DNA of 61,973 nucleotides, taken from assembly GCA_012518875.1 (NCBI GenBank), contig JAAYRI010000025.1, positions 1 through 61,973 on the forward strand, read 5' to 3'. This DNA is from Peptococcaceae bacterium. Its GTDB lineage: Bacteria > Bacillota > Desulfotomaculia > Desulfotomaculales > Pelotomaculaceae. The translations under genes and the position numbers were made by a program. Below are positions 51,294 to 60,463 of the stretch, one piece after another. The notes under the pieces are model-generated. The model made no database searches. It was not told the DNA's origin and saw only the letters and a program-made list of their open reading frames with translations. Positions within the stretch are counted from its first letter, which is position 1; the number at the start of each line of letters is the position of its first letter.

Positions 51294-51605
51294 ATGAGAT
51301 TAATCCAATGCATCCCATTCACCAGGTGGGCAACACCAGTTGAAATATTTGTCGTTGGCGCTATAGTTGGTGCAGTGGGCTTCCCTTTACTAAAAAAAGG
51401 GTGGGCAAAACTGGAGGCTATGAAAGCCGAGAAAGGTGTAAAAATTAGAAAGAAAAACCACCAGAATACCTTTTGGTGGACCGGGGTAATGGAGGAAGCC
51501 CGGGAAAGACACAAAAGACGAGTGGAAGGACTGGCACCGGAAGCCGGCAGTCCGTCTACCTCAGCCGGTGGTTGCATTCGATTTGGTGCCGGTTCTGAGT
51601 TCTAG
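51294..51605 (+). CDS. One-pass membrane protein with basic helix (103 aa)
   Basis: A short unknown protein with an N-terminal membrane segment (VEIFVVGAIVGAVGFPLLKKGW) followed by a long basic helix rich in Lys/Arg (KAEKGVKIRKKNHQN, EEARERHKRRVEG) and a Gly/Ser-rich tail. The GxxxGxxxPLLKKGW pattern is reminiscent of DUF5132-type anchors, which also occur in this cluster. GGGGG precedes the ATG by seven bases. It sits between the two large ATPases, divergent from the first and co-directional with the second, but has its own terminator. Confidence 0.65.
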   Translation: MRLIQCIPFTRWATPVEIFVVGAIVGAVGFPLLKKGWAKLEAMKAEKGVKIRKKNHQNTFWWTGVMEEARERHKRRVEGLAPEAGSPSTSAGGCIRFGAGSEF

Positions 51606-51629
51606 CCCATCTTTTTCCCTTCTATCCCA

Positions 51630-51652
51630 CCGCTTTTAAGCGGATTTTTTTT
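51630..51652 (+). terminator. Terminator of the 103-residue gene
   Basis: CCGCTT/AAGCGG stem (51630-51635 with 51638-51643) followed by ATTTTTTTT. Confidence 0.85.
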
Positions 51653-51726
51653 GTAACGGCATATATCCAAAGACTACTCTGTTCATCATCAATTTAATGC
51701 GAACAAAGAGGTTAGGAGGCAATTAA

Positions 51727-54700
51727 ATGGATTGTCCACGGAAATTCCATTACATACCAGGGCGGCTGCGGATAGATATACCTGGATTGCCTGGTAACAG
51801 GGCCCTGGCAAAAAAAATAGCCCATTATCTTACAAGAATACCAGGCATACATTCCGGATCTGCTAACCCTGTTTCAGGCCGTTTACTGGTTTTTTTTAAC
51901 CCCGATAAAATAACATTGAACCAATTATTGGCACACGTCCGGCTCAACACTGCATATTTTAATCCCACAATGGACGGGAAGCGGGGTAAAAAAAACAGGC
52001 CGAAAATAAAACAAGCAAGCATGTGTTTTATAGAGGATCAAATCGCAGCAGCAACAGCCGTTTCACCAATAGCCGGGACGGCATCACGCAACGTCGTCGG
52101 GTTACATACTCCCGGCAGTACCAGGCCCTGGCATACATTAAAGCCGTCTGAAGTGCTTACCGCCTTTCAAACCAAACCGGACCATGGCCTTCAGCCGGAA
52201 ACAGCACTGAAGAGACTTCAATACTATGGCCACAATGAGCTTGCCGCCAGTCCCCCACCATCTTTTGCGGTCCTACTGTGGGCACCTTTGCAAGGTTTCA
52301 TGAGCAAGCTTCTGCTGACTGCAGCAGCAGTATCCCTGCTGGTTGGCGAGTCCGCAGACGCCCTGGTCATTGTAGCTATTGTGGGACTCCAGGCCATACT
52401 GGAGGCCTTTCAAGGCTTTCGAGCTGAAAAATCCCTGACAGCCCTAAAGGAGTTAAGTGCCCCTACCGCCAGGGTAGTCAGGGGTGGCATCCTGCAAAAA
52501 ATATCTGCCCGGGATTTGGTCCCGGGAGATGTAATAGAAATTAAAGCCGGAGACAAGGTGCCTGCTGACGCCCACCTGCTGGAATCGAGCAATCTAACAA
52601 CTGATGAAGCAAGTCTAACTGGTGAGTCTATCCCTGTACCGAAAAACATAATTGCCAGTCACAGGTATCATGTTTCAACGGGGGATCAGGAGAATATGAT
52701 TTTTTCCGGCACCAGCATCACTTCCGGCCGGGCGAGGGCAATTATAGTGGCCACGGGAATGAATACTGAAATGGGTAAAATTGCCGGTATGCTGAAGGAG
52801 GTTAGGTCCGAAGTAACCCCTCTACAGCGGCGCATGGAATGGATGGGACAAAAAATAACCCGGTTGGTGGTAGCTTCTGTAGGTGCTATTTCCATTATTA
52901 GCCTGGCCAGAGGAAATAGCCTTCTAAATACCTTGCGTACCGGTGTTAGCCTGGCTGTAGGGGCCATTCCGGAAGGAATGCCGGCTATTGTTACAGTGGC
53001 GTTGGCTTTTGGTGTGCAGCGAATGGCACGGCGCAAGGCTATCGTCCGCAGACTCTCCGCGGTTGAAGCTTTGGGGAGCACAACAGTTATTTGTTCCGAT
53101 AAAACAGGTACCCTGACAAAAAATGAAATGACGGTAAAGGAAATTTATTGCGGTGGACAACACTATTACATATCTGGTGAAGGCTACCAGCCGGAGGGCG
53201 GATTTTTGCGCTGTGGGTATCCCATTAAACCGAAGGAAGCATACGACTTGACAAAAACCCTGATCACAGGAATATTATGCAATAATGCGGTGTTATACCG
53301 TGATAAAAAAGGTTGGCAGATACAAGGGGATCCTACGGAAGCTGCACTGCTAACGGCAGCCGCCAAGGCCGGGCTGTGGTGGAAAGACGCTCGGGATAAA
53401 CTATGCCGGGAACGTGAAATCGCCTTTGATTCCAGCAGGAGGATGATGACGGTTATTTGTAACAATGGGGGAGATAGTTATACTGCTTACACGAAGGGGG
53501 CAACTGGGACGCTTTTGAACCATTGTACAAAGATACTGAAAAATGGGATTGAGGTACCGCTGGAACCCTCTGAAAAGAAAAGAATCCTGGCCACGAACAA
53601 CATTATGGCCAACAAAGCACTACGTGTGTTGGGGTTAGCCTATAGGAATCTGGAGCTGGGGGAAAAACCTTGCCAGCACGATTTGGAACATGATTTGGTT
53701 TTTGCTGGATTGGCCGGGATGGTGGATCCTCCCCGCCCAGGTGTTAAAAAGGCCATTCATAAATGCCGGGGTGCAGGGATAAAGGTGATTATGATCACTG
53801 GTGATCATAAGAACACTGCCACAGCTATAGCCCGGGAGCTGGATATCTTACGGGGTGGGGCGGTAATAACCGGCAGGATGCTGGATAATATTTCAGAATA
53901 TGAACTGCTGGCGGCAGTGGAAAATATACAGGTATTCGCCCGAACCTCCCCGGAACAAAAGCTACGCATAGTTAGGGCCCTCAAAAAACGGGGCCATATA
54001 GTAGCCATGACTGGTGACGGGGTCAATGACGCCCCGGCGGTCAAAGAAGCTGACATTGGCTTATCTATGGGGCTGGCCGGTACTGATGTGACACGAGAGG
54101 TAGCGGGAATCACTCTGGTAGACGACAACTTTTCTACTATAGTTGCCGGTATTGAGGAAGGGCGAACTGTGGGGGAAAACATTGATAAGTCCATTCGCTA
54201 TGTTCTCTCGGGAAATGCTGGTCAGGTTCTGGCTGTTTTCCTGGCAGCAATCAGTGGTCTTCCTTCACCACTCCTGCCGGCCCAGCTTTTGTGGACAAAC
54301 CTGGTTACAGAGGGGTTTCCAGCCATGGCCCTGGCGGCTGACCCCCCCAGCACCGATTGCATGCGCCGTAGATCAATGCAATCAGGCAGAAATGTCTTGA
54401 ATTCAGGTTCCTCGCTGGAAATTATCCGCAAAGGTATTTTATCTGGAATCACTACCTTCGGCGTTTACGCCGGTGGACTAAGCACAGGCTGGCTACCGGG
54501 GAAAGCCCGGACCATGGCCTTTGCCCACCTCGTTATGAGCAGGGTATTTAATCTCTTTGACAGCCAGCGGATTAATCATGGCCGATCTGCTGCCAAAACA
54601 AAGAACCATTTTATCCTGCCTGCCGCAGGGCTGTCTACAGCCATGCTGGCCTTGACCATGTATGCCCCTTGTTTACAGCCTCTTTTTTCAACAGTACCAA

Positions 54701-54798
54701 TGGGGGTTGGGGACTGGGCTCTAATTGGGGTTACCTCCGGTATTGCCGGCCGAATGGATTCTCTTTTGCGCGGGAGCACTGTTATAAATAAACACTAA
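51727..54798 (+). CDS. P2-type cation-transporting ATPase with N-terminal HMA-like domain
   Basis: A 1023-residue membrane pump. Residues 1-80 are an HMA-like domain ([14 protein letters not shown]), the same type as in the tandem ATPase. The cation ATPase N-terminal domain, actuator TGES (298-301), membrane segment 4 PEGMP (415-419), phosphorylation motif DKTGT with Asp458, GDGVND (763-768) and segment 6 WTNLVTEG follow. The Glu/Asn/Thr/Glu set in segments 4 and 6 resembles Ca2+/Mn2+ pumps of the PMR1/SERCA group. AGGAGG stands before the ATG. It lies next to a 55-residue membrane peptide encoded on the other strand. Confidence 0.9.
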   Translation: MDCPRKFHYIPGRLRIDIPGLPGNRALAKKIAHYLTRIPGIHSGSANPVSGRLLVFFNPDKITLNQLLAHVRLNTAYFNPTMDGKRGKKNRPKIKQASMCFIEDQIAAATAVSPIAGTASRNVVGLHTPGSTRPWHTLKPSEVLTAFQTKPDHGLQPETALKRLQYYGHNELAASPPPSFAVLLWAPLQGFMSKLLLTAAAVSLLVGESADALVIVAIVGLQAILEAFQGFRAEKSLTALKELSAPTARVVRGGILQKISARDLVPGDVIEIKAGDKVPADAHLLESSNLTTDEASLTGESIPVPKNIIASHRYHVSTGDQENMIFSGTSITSGRARAIIVATGMNTEMGKIAGMLKEVRSEVTPLQRRMEWMGQKITRLVVASVGAISIISLARGNSLLNTLRTGVSLAVGAIPEGMPAIVTVALAFGVQRMARRKAIVRRLSAVEALGSTTVICSDKTGTLTKNEMTVKEIYCGGQHYYISGEGYQPEGGFLRCGYPIKPKEAYDLTKTLITGILCNNAVLYRDKKGWQIQGDPTEAALLTAAAKAGLWWKDARDKLCREREIAFDSSRRMMTVICNNGGDSYTAYTKGATGTLLNHCTKILKNGIEVPLEPSEKKRILATNNIMANKALRVLGLAYRNLELGEKPCQHDLEHDLVFAGLAGMVDPPRPGVKKAIHKCRGAGIKVIMITGDHKNTATAIARELDILRGGAVITGRMLDNISEYELLAAVENIQVFARTSPEQKLRIVRALKKRGHIVAMTGDGVNDAPAVKEADIGLSMGLAGTDVTREVAGITLVDDNFSTIVAGIEEGRTVGENIDKSIRYVLSGNAGQVLAVFLAAISGLPSPLLPAQLLWTNLVTEGFPAMALAADPPSTDCMRRRSMQSGRNVLNSGSSLEIIRKGILSGITTFGVYAGGLSTGWLPGKARTMAFAHLVMSRVFNLFDSQRINHGRSAAKTKNHFILPAAGLSTAMLALTMYAPCLQPLFSTVPMGVGDWALIGVTSGIAGRMDSLLRGSTVINKH

Positions 54799-54910
54799 AA
54801 AGGCCTACCAACCCCTTGTATCCGAACCGATGGATCCTGATTGCGGGTTTTATCCACTACCAGGCCGTTTCACTGTTTTACACTACCTTACCTATGTTAA
54901 CATGCAGCCC

Positions 54911-55078
54911 TTATTCAATAAAAAGCCGGGCAACAACAAATGTTGTTGCCGCCAGACAGATACTGTAGGCAAAAATTCTTTCAAATTCACTGTCACCCTC
55001 TTCCAACCAATTTTGCACCTTATCTGCAAAGCTATTACACCATTTGTCTACCCCAATACCCTCCCATAGACGCCCCAA
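54911..55078 (-). CDS. Small membrane peptide (55 aa)
   Basis: A frame too short for routine calling. The TTG start at 55076-55078 follows AGGAGGGG with six to eight bases spacing. The product has an N-terminal amphipathic part (GRLWEGIGVDKWCNSF, ADKVQNWLEEGDSEFERI) and a C-terminal hydrophobic helix (FAYSICLAATTFVVARLFIE), so it is probably a tail-anchored peptide. It lies on the opposite strand to the flanking ATPase and patatin genes. A perfect palindrome at 54929-54950 is part of its coding sequence. Function unknown; possibly a small pump regulator. Confidence 0.55.
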   Translation of the reverse strand: MGRLWEGIGVDKWCNSFADKVQNWLEEGDSEFERIFAYSICLAATTFVVARLFIE

Positions 55079-55259
55079 GGTATACCCCTCCTCATTCGTA
55101 CATACGTTTGCCTATATACTAACAGCGAACCTATGTTCAGTCAATAGTTCCATTGATAACGAATAATGTAGAAGCTGATCCCGAGGGGCAGCCGAAATAG
55201 GTCATTTTTAACTGTCACTTTTCAATCACCCCTGTTGTAGCCTATAGGGGGTGATGAAT

Positions 55260-56249
55260 TTGGCAAAACAGGCCAACGCTATATTTGAAGGAGGAGGTAT
55301 AAAAGCCTTTGGTATACTCGGTGCTTTATACGAAGCTGAAAATAGAGGATACACCTGGGTTAATGTGGCTGGGACATCAGCAGGAGCAATAGTGGCCTCC
55401 TTCATTGCCGCCGGGTATACGGCTGAAGAAATCAAGAATTTGGTGTGGGATCTCGAATTTAGTAAATTTAAAGATAAGGATTGGCTGGCCCGAATACCAT
55501 ATTTAGGTCCCCCTTTGAGGCTCTGGTTTAAAAATGGACTCTATAAGGCTGCTTTTCTTGAGAATTGGCTCAAGGAGATCCTGGCCAATAAAGGGATCAA
55601 TACCTTTGGTGACCTGGTATTGAGGGATTTCGAAAATGATAGTAAATGCCGTTATAAGCTGACAGTTATTGCCACAGATGTTTCCCAAAGAAAACTTTTA
55701 AGACTCCCCTATGATATTAAAGACTACAATATTCATCCGGATGAACTTGACGTGGCCACAGCAGTAAGAATGAGCGCTAATTTACCGTTTTTTTACGAGC
55801 CTTACGCCTTAGCATATTTGACAAAGGAAAAACTGAGAAGATCTAGTTATATTATTGATGGCGGTGTCCTCAGCAACTTTCCGGTATGGATATTTGATCG
55901 GACCGGTACACCAACCTGGCCTACCTTTGGTTTTAAAATAATTGAGCCAGACAGCATGAATCCTCTACCTGTTTCCAATCCTTTTGATTTGTTCAAAGCA
56001 ACCCTAACCACCATGTTGGAAGCCCATGACAGGCTTTTTGAAATGGATCCCAAGAGCGTGGTCCGGACAATAGCCATTCCTTCTCACGGGATAAAAACTA
56101 CTGACTTCGAAATTACTAACAAGCAGAAAGAAAATCTTTTTCTGTCCGGTATGCAGGCGGCTAATAATTTCTTTGCCGGTTGGGACTTTAATGCCTTCAA
56201 AGCCACCTTTTTTAACCCGGATATAACCCAACCAATCTTCAAAAGATAG
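55260..56249 (+). CDS. Patatin-like phospholipase
   Basis: A protein of about 329 residues with the patatin fold. The oxyanion-hole motif is EGGGIKAFGILG, the nucleophile elbow is GTSAG (about residue 44), and the DGG-type catalytic Asp is in IIDGGVLSNFPVW. There is no signal peptide. It probably hydrolyses acyl lipids at the inner membrane face. The TTG at 55260 is eight bases after GGGGG; in-frame GTG and ATG codons lie just before it within the ribosome site. It is monocistronic as far as can be seen, next to the ATPase cluster. Confidence 0.88.
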   Translation: MAKQANAIFEGGGIKAFGILGALYEAENRGYTWVNVAGTSAGAIVASFIAAGYTAEEIKNLVWDLEFSKFKDKDWLARIPYLGPPLRLWFKNGLYKAAFLENWLKEILANKGINTFGDLVLRDFENDSKCRYKLTVIATDVSQRKLLRLPYDIKDYNIHPDELDVATAVRMSANLPFFYEPYALAYLTKEKLRRSSYIIDGGVLSNFPVWIFDRTGTPTWPTFGFKIIEPDSMNPLPVSNPFDLFKATLTTMLEAHDRLFEMDPKSVVRTIAIPSHGIKTTDFEITNKQKENLFLSGMQAANNFFAGWDFNAFKATFFNPDITQPIFKR

Positions 56250-56408
56250 CTGATCACTGCTATCAATGCTTCATAAATGCCAAAAAGGTTTGACTTTCCT
56301 CTGGCACAAAGTTAATATTATTTCATGACTATTAAAATTCATTGAAACGATTTTCAATAATCAAGCTGCTGGACAGCTTTAATTTTTTTATCGGGGGGAC
56401 AAACCGCC

Positions 56409-56714
56409 ATGCTCACAAAAACAATAACAAAAAACGGTGAAGGAAACAGAATTATAGTTACCGTTATCGGCCCGGATAAGGTGGGCATTATCGCTACTGT
56501 GGCCCAGGTGCTCGCTGACAATAGAATTAACATACTTGATATTAGCCAGACCATCCTGCAGGAATTTCTGGTAATGGTCATGGTCGCTGATATGGATAAG
56601 AGCACTGGAGACATGGCTGCCATCAAGGACAAACTTGCGGAAAGGGGCCGGGAAATCGGCGTTAGAATAGACGCCCAACACGAAGACGTCTTTAATTTTA
56701 TGCACCGGATTTAG
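56409..56714 (+). CDS. ACT-domain protein (UPF0237 type)
   Basis: A 101-residue ACT-domain protein with [20 protein letters not shown], where the Gly-containing turn forms the ligand site, and [18 protein letters not shown]. In UPF0237 such proteins are small regulators, probably amino-acid responsive. It is followed 17 bases later by the UPF0210 gene, a conserved gene pair in Firmicutes and archaea. GGGGGG lies upstream of the ATG. Confidence 0.88.
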   Translation: MLTKTITKNGEGNRIIVTVIGPDKVGIIATVAQVLADNRINILDISQTILQEFLVMVMVADMDKSTGDMAAIKDKLAERGREIGVRIDAQHEDVFNFMHRI

Positions 56715-56731
56715 CAGGGAGGATTGCCTAC

Positions 56732-58090
56732 ATGCTCACCTTACAGGAAATTATGGAAACCGTTAATATGGTCCAGGAAGAGAATTTGGATATCCGCACC
56801 ATCACCATGGGGATCAGCCTGTGGGACTGTACCGATACCAACCCGCGCATTGCCGGACAAAAAATATACGATAAGATCTGCCGCCTGGCGGGTGGTCTGG
56901 TCCAAACAGGAGAAAACATTGAAAGAGAGTATGGTTTGCCCATTGTGAACAAAAGGATCGCTGTAACACCGATAGCTCTTGTGGCTGGAGGATGTATGGA
57001 GGACAACCTCAATGACTTTGCCATTACCCTGGATCAGGCGGCTGCTGCGGTTGGTGTCAATTTCATTGGTGGTTTTTCAGCTCTGGTGCACAAAGGTTTT
57101 ACCAAGGCTGATCACAAGCTGATCGACAGTATCCCGGAGGCCCTAGCCTCCACCACACGGGTTTGCTCATCAGTCAATGTCGCCACCACAAAGGCCGGCA
57201 TTAATATGGACGCCGTATACAAAATGGGGCAGGCTATAAAAAAGACAGCGGAAGCAACGGCTGAAAATGATGGTCTCGGTTGCGCTAAACTGGTAGTATT
57301 CGCCAATGTCCCGGAAGACAACCCCTTTATGGCCGGGGCTTTTCATGGGATAGGTGAGCCGGAATGTGTGATCAATGTCGGTGTTAGTGGCCCCGGTGTA
57401 GTCAAAAAAGCTGTGGAAACAGTCGGTGATGGCGATTTTGGCATACTGGCTGAAACAATCAAGAAAACAGCCTTTAAGATCACCAGGATGGGCGAATTGG
57501 TCGGTCGTACCACTGCCGGCAAACTTGGTGTTCCTTTTGGCATTGTTGACCTGTCACTGGCTCCCACCCCTACCATCGGGGACAGTGTGGCCGAAATTCT
57601 TGAAGCAATGGGCCTGGAATGCTGTGGCACACATGGAACCACTGCTGCCCTGGCACTTTTAAATGATGCGGTAAAAAAAGGCGGTTCTATGGCTTCGTCC
57701 TATGTGGGTGGACTGTCAGGCTCCTTTATCCCGGTAAGCGAAGACACAGGCATGATCAAGGCAGTAGAGGCCGGAGCCTTGACCCTGGACAAACTGGAAG
57801 CCATGACCTGTGTATGCTCCGTGGGCCTGGATATGATTGCTGTGCCGGGAGATACCTCCGCCGAAACTATTGCCGCCATAATCGCCGATGAGGCGGCCAT
57901 TGGTATGATTAATAAAAAAACCACCGCTGTGCGCATAATACCGGCAATAAATAAAAAGGTCGGTGATTATGTGGAATATGGTGGCCTACTTGGACGGGCA
58001 CCGGTAATTCCCGTCAAGCCTTTCTCTTCCGCGTCTTTCATCCGCCGGGGTGGCCGCATCCCGGCGCCAATTAGCAGCTTAACCAACTAA
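56732..58090 (+). CDS. UPF0210/DUF711 family protein
   Basis: A 452-residue protein of the UPF0210 (PFL-like glycyl-radical-fold) family. It begins [20 protein letters not shown] and contains the signature [14 protein letters not shown], a central [14 protein letters not shown] and a Gly-rich [15 protein letters not shown]. The family shares the fold of glycyl-radical enzymes but lacks the usual C-terminal radical loop, and its biochemical role is unknown. Coupling to the ACT-domain gene suggests an allosterically regulated pair. A terminator follows within 30 bases. Confidence 0.9.
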   Translation: MLTLQEIMETVNMVQEENLDIRTITMGISLWDCTDTNPRIAGQKIYDKICRLAGGLVQTGENIEREYGLPIVNKRIAVTPIALVAGGCMEDNLNDFAITLDQAAAAVGVNFIGGFSALVHKGFTKADHKLIDSIPEALASTTRVCSSVNVATTKAGINMDAVYKMGQAIKKTAEATAENDGLGCAKLVVFANVPEDNPFMAGAFHGIGEPECVINVGVSGPGVVKKAVETVGDGDFGILAETIKKTAFKITRMGELVGRTTAGKLGVPFGIVDLSLAPTPTIGDSVAEILEAMGLECCGTHGTTAALALLNDAVKKGGSMASSYVGGLSGSFIPVSEDTGMIKAVEAGALTLDKLEAMTCVCSVGLDMIAVPGDTSAETIAAIIADEAAIGMINKKTTAVRIIPAINKKVGDYVEYGGLLGRAPVIPVKPFSSASFIRRGGRIPAPISSLTN

Positions 58091-58117
58091 TTCTAACAGG
58101 ATAGACTATGAAACAGG

Positions 58118-58166
58118 AAAGCCTTTTTTGTCACACAATAGGTATGGACAAAAAAGGCTTTTTTTG
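58118..58166. terminator. Bidirectional terminator between UPF0210 and holin-family genes
   Basis: AAGCCTTTTTTGTC (58119-58132) and GACAAAAAAGGCTT (58147-58160) form a perfect 14-bp stem with T runs on both strands. Confidence 0.85.
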
Positions 58167-58167
58167 A

Positions 58168-58479
58168 TTAATCCTTGATAAAATAGCTGATCAAAAAACT
58201 GATCACTGTGATCAACAAAGCGGCCATAAAAGCTACACCAAAACCCTGGATATCGAATCCCTTTACAACTGCACTAACCAACCATAGCATTAGGGCATTA
58301 ACAATCAGTGTAAACAAACCCAACGTCAGCATATTGATCGGCAAGGTAATCAGAAGAATTATCGGACGGATTGTGGCGTTGACAAAACCAAGGAGAACAG
58401 AGCCTACTATTGCCGCTAACACAGTCACATTAAACCCTTCGATAATGCTGGCTGTAACAATGATCCCTGCTACATTCAA
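58168..58479 (-). CDS. Phage-holin-family (superfamily IV) membrane protein
   Basis: A protein of at least 103 residues with four hydrophobic segments. NATIRPIILLITLPINMLTLG is the family hallmark, seen in many chromosomes without phage context. The first standard start codon is TTG at 58479, without a good ribosome site. The frame stays open upstream and reads HWLIRWILNVAG, as in family N-termini. A strong GGGGGGAG at 58516-58523 precedes in-frame ATC (58507-58509) and ATA (58504-58506), so the true start may be an unusual codon. Function unknown; chromosomal members are not lysis proteins by default. Confidence 0.75.
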   Translation of the reverse strand: MNVAGIIVTASIIEGFNVTVLAAIVGSVLLGFVNATIRPIILLITLPINMLTLGLFTLIVNALMLWLVSAVVKGFDIQGFGVAFMAALLITVISFLISYFIKD

Positions 58480-58646
58480 AATCCATCTTATTAGCCAGTG
58501 GGATATGATGGATATCTCCCCCCTTCCAAGATATCTAACCTGGTAACCTATATTATTTTTATTGTTAACTTAATCTTAGCGGGGGTTTGGGCATTTGTAA
58601 ATATTAATAGCACCTCTTTTTGCATCTAGCGCCTGAACGGCTGTTC

Positions 58647-59054
58647 TTAATCTTTTGTTACTTTAACCAGGACTTTTCTCTGCCTCGGGCCATCAAACTC
58701 GCAAAAGTAGAGACCCTGCCAGGTGCCGAGGACCATTCTGCCGCCACTAATGAAGACTGCCAGAGAAACACCAACTAGTGAGGATTTAATGTGTGCTGCC
58801 GAATTTCCCTCAGCATGCCTGTAGCCGTCATCTAAGGGCACGATTTTGTCTAGTTCCATGAGTATATCCCCGGCCACATCAGGATCGGCATTCTCGTTGA
58901 TCGTCAACCCGGCGGTAGTGTGCAGGGTGAACAACCTTACCGTACCTTCCCTGACACCGCTTGCCGCTACAATTTTTTCTACCCTGGACGTGATATCAAG
59001 AAACTGCATTCTTGCCGTGGTGCTAATATCCAGAGCAGAAATTTTCGATTCCAT
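58647..59054 (-). CDS. YjbQ/UPF0047 family protein
   Basis: A 135-residue member of the YjbQ family, associated with a minor thiamine-phosphate synthase activity. The signature LFTLHTTAGLTINENADPDV is present, then GNSAAHIKSSLVG and GTWQGLYFCEFDGPR. Its three conserved histidines form a surface metal-type site. The start is the ATG at 59054, seven bases after AGGAGG; the earlier GTG overlaps that site. It is downstream of hydE on the same strand, but an operon link is uncertain. Confidence 0.88.
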   Translation of the reverse strand: MESKISALDISTTARMQFLDITSRVEKIVAASGVREGTVRLFTLHTTAGLTINENADPDVAGDILMELDKIVPLDDGYRHAEGNSAAHIKSSLVGVSLAVFISGGRMVLGTWQGLYFCEFDGPRQRKVLVKVTKD

Positions 59055-59114
59055 TTTCACCCCTCCTTATAAGCAAAAGGCCCGGAACAACCCCTTCCCC
59101 TGGAATTGTAATTG

Positions 59115-60158
59115 CTAATTTCTCCTGTTTTTATAATGAAGAGGATCCCCCCATTGCCACAAACCGGGTGTAAAGCCACAGGCAGTGATTTCCTCAATCA
59201 AGGTTTCCGCCCTTTTGTAATTTTTATTTTCATATAAATAATAGTAGTCTCTGGTATCCTCAGGGGTAAGAACCGGCATTACTATGTTAGCCCCCGCCCG
59301 CAACCCCATTTTCAGTCCGTCCGGGTTAATACTTTGCAAGGCGGTAGATGCTACTATATTAATATCATGCATCAAAAGCCGGGATAAAGCCAGCATTTTG
59401 AGGGTCGTAGTATAGGGATCAAGTTGTGTGTCCAAAACCTTTGACAACGGGGCTGCATGATGGGGGATATAGGGGCCCATGCCCAGCATGTCTACATCCT
59501 CATCCTGAAAAAAAACTAGATCCTGATATAGATGTTCAGCTGTTTGGCCCGGTAAGCCAATCATTACACCTGTCCCGGTCTGGTATCCAATATCTTTTAA
59601 GGCCCGCAGACATTCCAAACGGGATTCTAGATGCTGTGCCGGGGGATGAATGCGTTTAAAAAGTGTAGGATCGGAGCTTTCTATCCGTAGCAGGTAGCGG
59701 TGTGCTCCCGCATCCCAGAGCTTTTTGTACTGCTGATAACTTAACTCACCCACACTGAGGGTTATACCCAAACCCCTGGAATTTTCATCCCTTTCCATGC
59801 TCAGTCTTTTAATCTCCGCCACAATTTCCGCCAACAGGTCGATATCTGCGGTATTATTACTCTCACCCGACTGCAAGCAGATAGAATGGTAACCCTTTTC
59901 AAAGGCCAGCATGGCCATTTGTATAATATTTTTTTTATCCAAACGGTAACGCTGCAAATTATGGTTATCCTTCCTTATGCCACAATATAGGCAATTACAA
60001 CCACAAAAATTACTGAATTCGATCAGCCCACGTAAATACACCTTATCGCCAACATTTTTTTTTCGGCATTTTTCTGCTGTTTGGATCAGGTCCTGGAGAC
60101 AATGGGGACTATCGGTGGCTAAAACATTTATAATATTTCTTGCAGAAAGCTGTATCAC
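59115..60158 (-). CDS. hydE: [FeFe] hydrogenase H-cluster radical SAM maturase HydE
   Basis: A 347-residue radical SAM enzyme that builds the dithiomethylamine bridge precursor of the H-cluster with HydG and HydF. The radical SAM cluster motif CxxxCxxC is CGCNCLYC (about residues 52-59), followed by GIRKDN, QSGES and the GLPGQT stretch near the middle. The start is GTG at 60158, overlapping the preceding stop as GTGA, with GAGG eight bases upstream; an earlier in-frame GTG at 60167 overlaps the ribosome site. HydF and the hydrogenase are not in the window. Confidence 0.92.
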   Translation of the reverse strand: MIQLSARNIINVLATDSPHCLQDLIQTAEKCRKKNVGDKVYLRGLIEFSNFCGCNCLYCGIRKDNHNLQRYRLDKKNIIQMAMLAFEKGYHSICLQSGESNNTADIDLLAEIVAEIKRLSMERDENSRGLGITLSVGELSYQQYKKLWDAGAHRYLLRIESSDPTLFKRIHPPAQHLESRLECLRALKDIGYQTGTGVMIGLPGQTAEHLYQDLVFFQDEDVDMLGMGPYIPHHAAPLSKVLDTQLDPYTTTLKMLALSRLLMHDINIVASTALQSINPDGLKMGLRAGANIVMPVLTPEDTRDYYYLYENKNYKRAETLIEEITACGFTPGLWQWGDPLHYKNRRN

Positions 60159-60448
60159 TGGAAACACCTCTTCAAGGCAGCAATCAATGCCCCCAGTTCT
60201 TGTTCATCAAGGCTCTCGTGATTGTCAATATATATACCATAGTCCTCATTAAGCCTTATCTTTTTTGCATTCATACAAATTTCATTACTGTTACCGAAGA
60301 GGTATGACCATCTATGGCCATGGATCCTGACCCAGCGCAACCTTAACCAGGGGTAGGAATTCAATATCTCCCTGTTGCAGATTTTTGCCAGTTCCTCACC
60401 ACTACTACAGTGACAGCTATTTGTGATGTTTCTTACTTTATAGCTCAT
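60155..60448 (-). CDS. Unknown 97-residue protein within the hydG-hydE operon
   Basis: A cysteine-containing hydrophilic protein: CHCSSGEELAKICNREI, a Trp/Arg-rich WLRLRWVRIHGHRWSYLFG, then EICMNAKKIRLNEDYG and a C-terminal ELGALIAALKRCF. It has no membrane segment and matches no family I know. It starts 13 bases after the hydG stop with AAGGGG upstream, and its stop overlaps the hydE start (GTGA). Tight coupling implies a role linked to hydrogenase maturation. Confidence 0.75.
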   Translation of the reverse strand: MSYKVRNITNSCHCSSGEELAKICNREILNSYPWLRLRWVRIHGHRWSYLFGNSNEICMNAKKIRLNEDYGIYIDNHESLDEQELGALIAALKRCFQ

Positions 60449-60463
60449 ACCTGCGCCCCTTTT

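Noticed and set aside
54929-54950. Perfect 22-base palindrome as an operator or terminator
   Set aside because: It falls inside the 55-residue gene as ordinary codons, lacks a T run and is not near a promoter.
42014-55078. Genomic island integrated at tRNA-Leu
   Set aside because: No integrase, no repeat of the tRNA 3' end was noticed at the far side, and gene signals resemble the rest of the window; left only as a possibility.
58168-58479. Prophage remnant suggested by the holin-family gene
   Set aside because: No other phage gene or integrase is nearby, and this holin superfamily is common as a chromosomal membrane protein.
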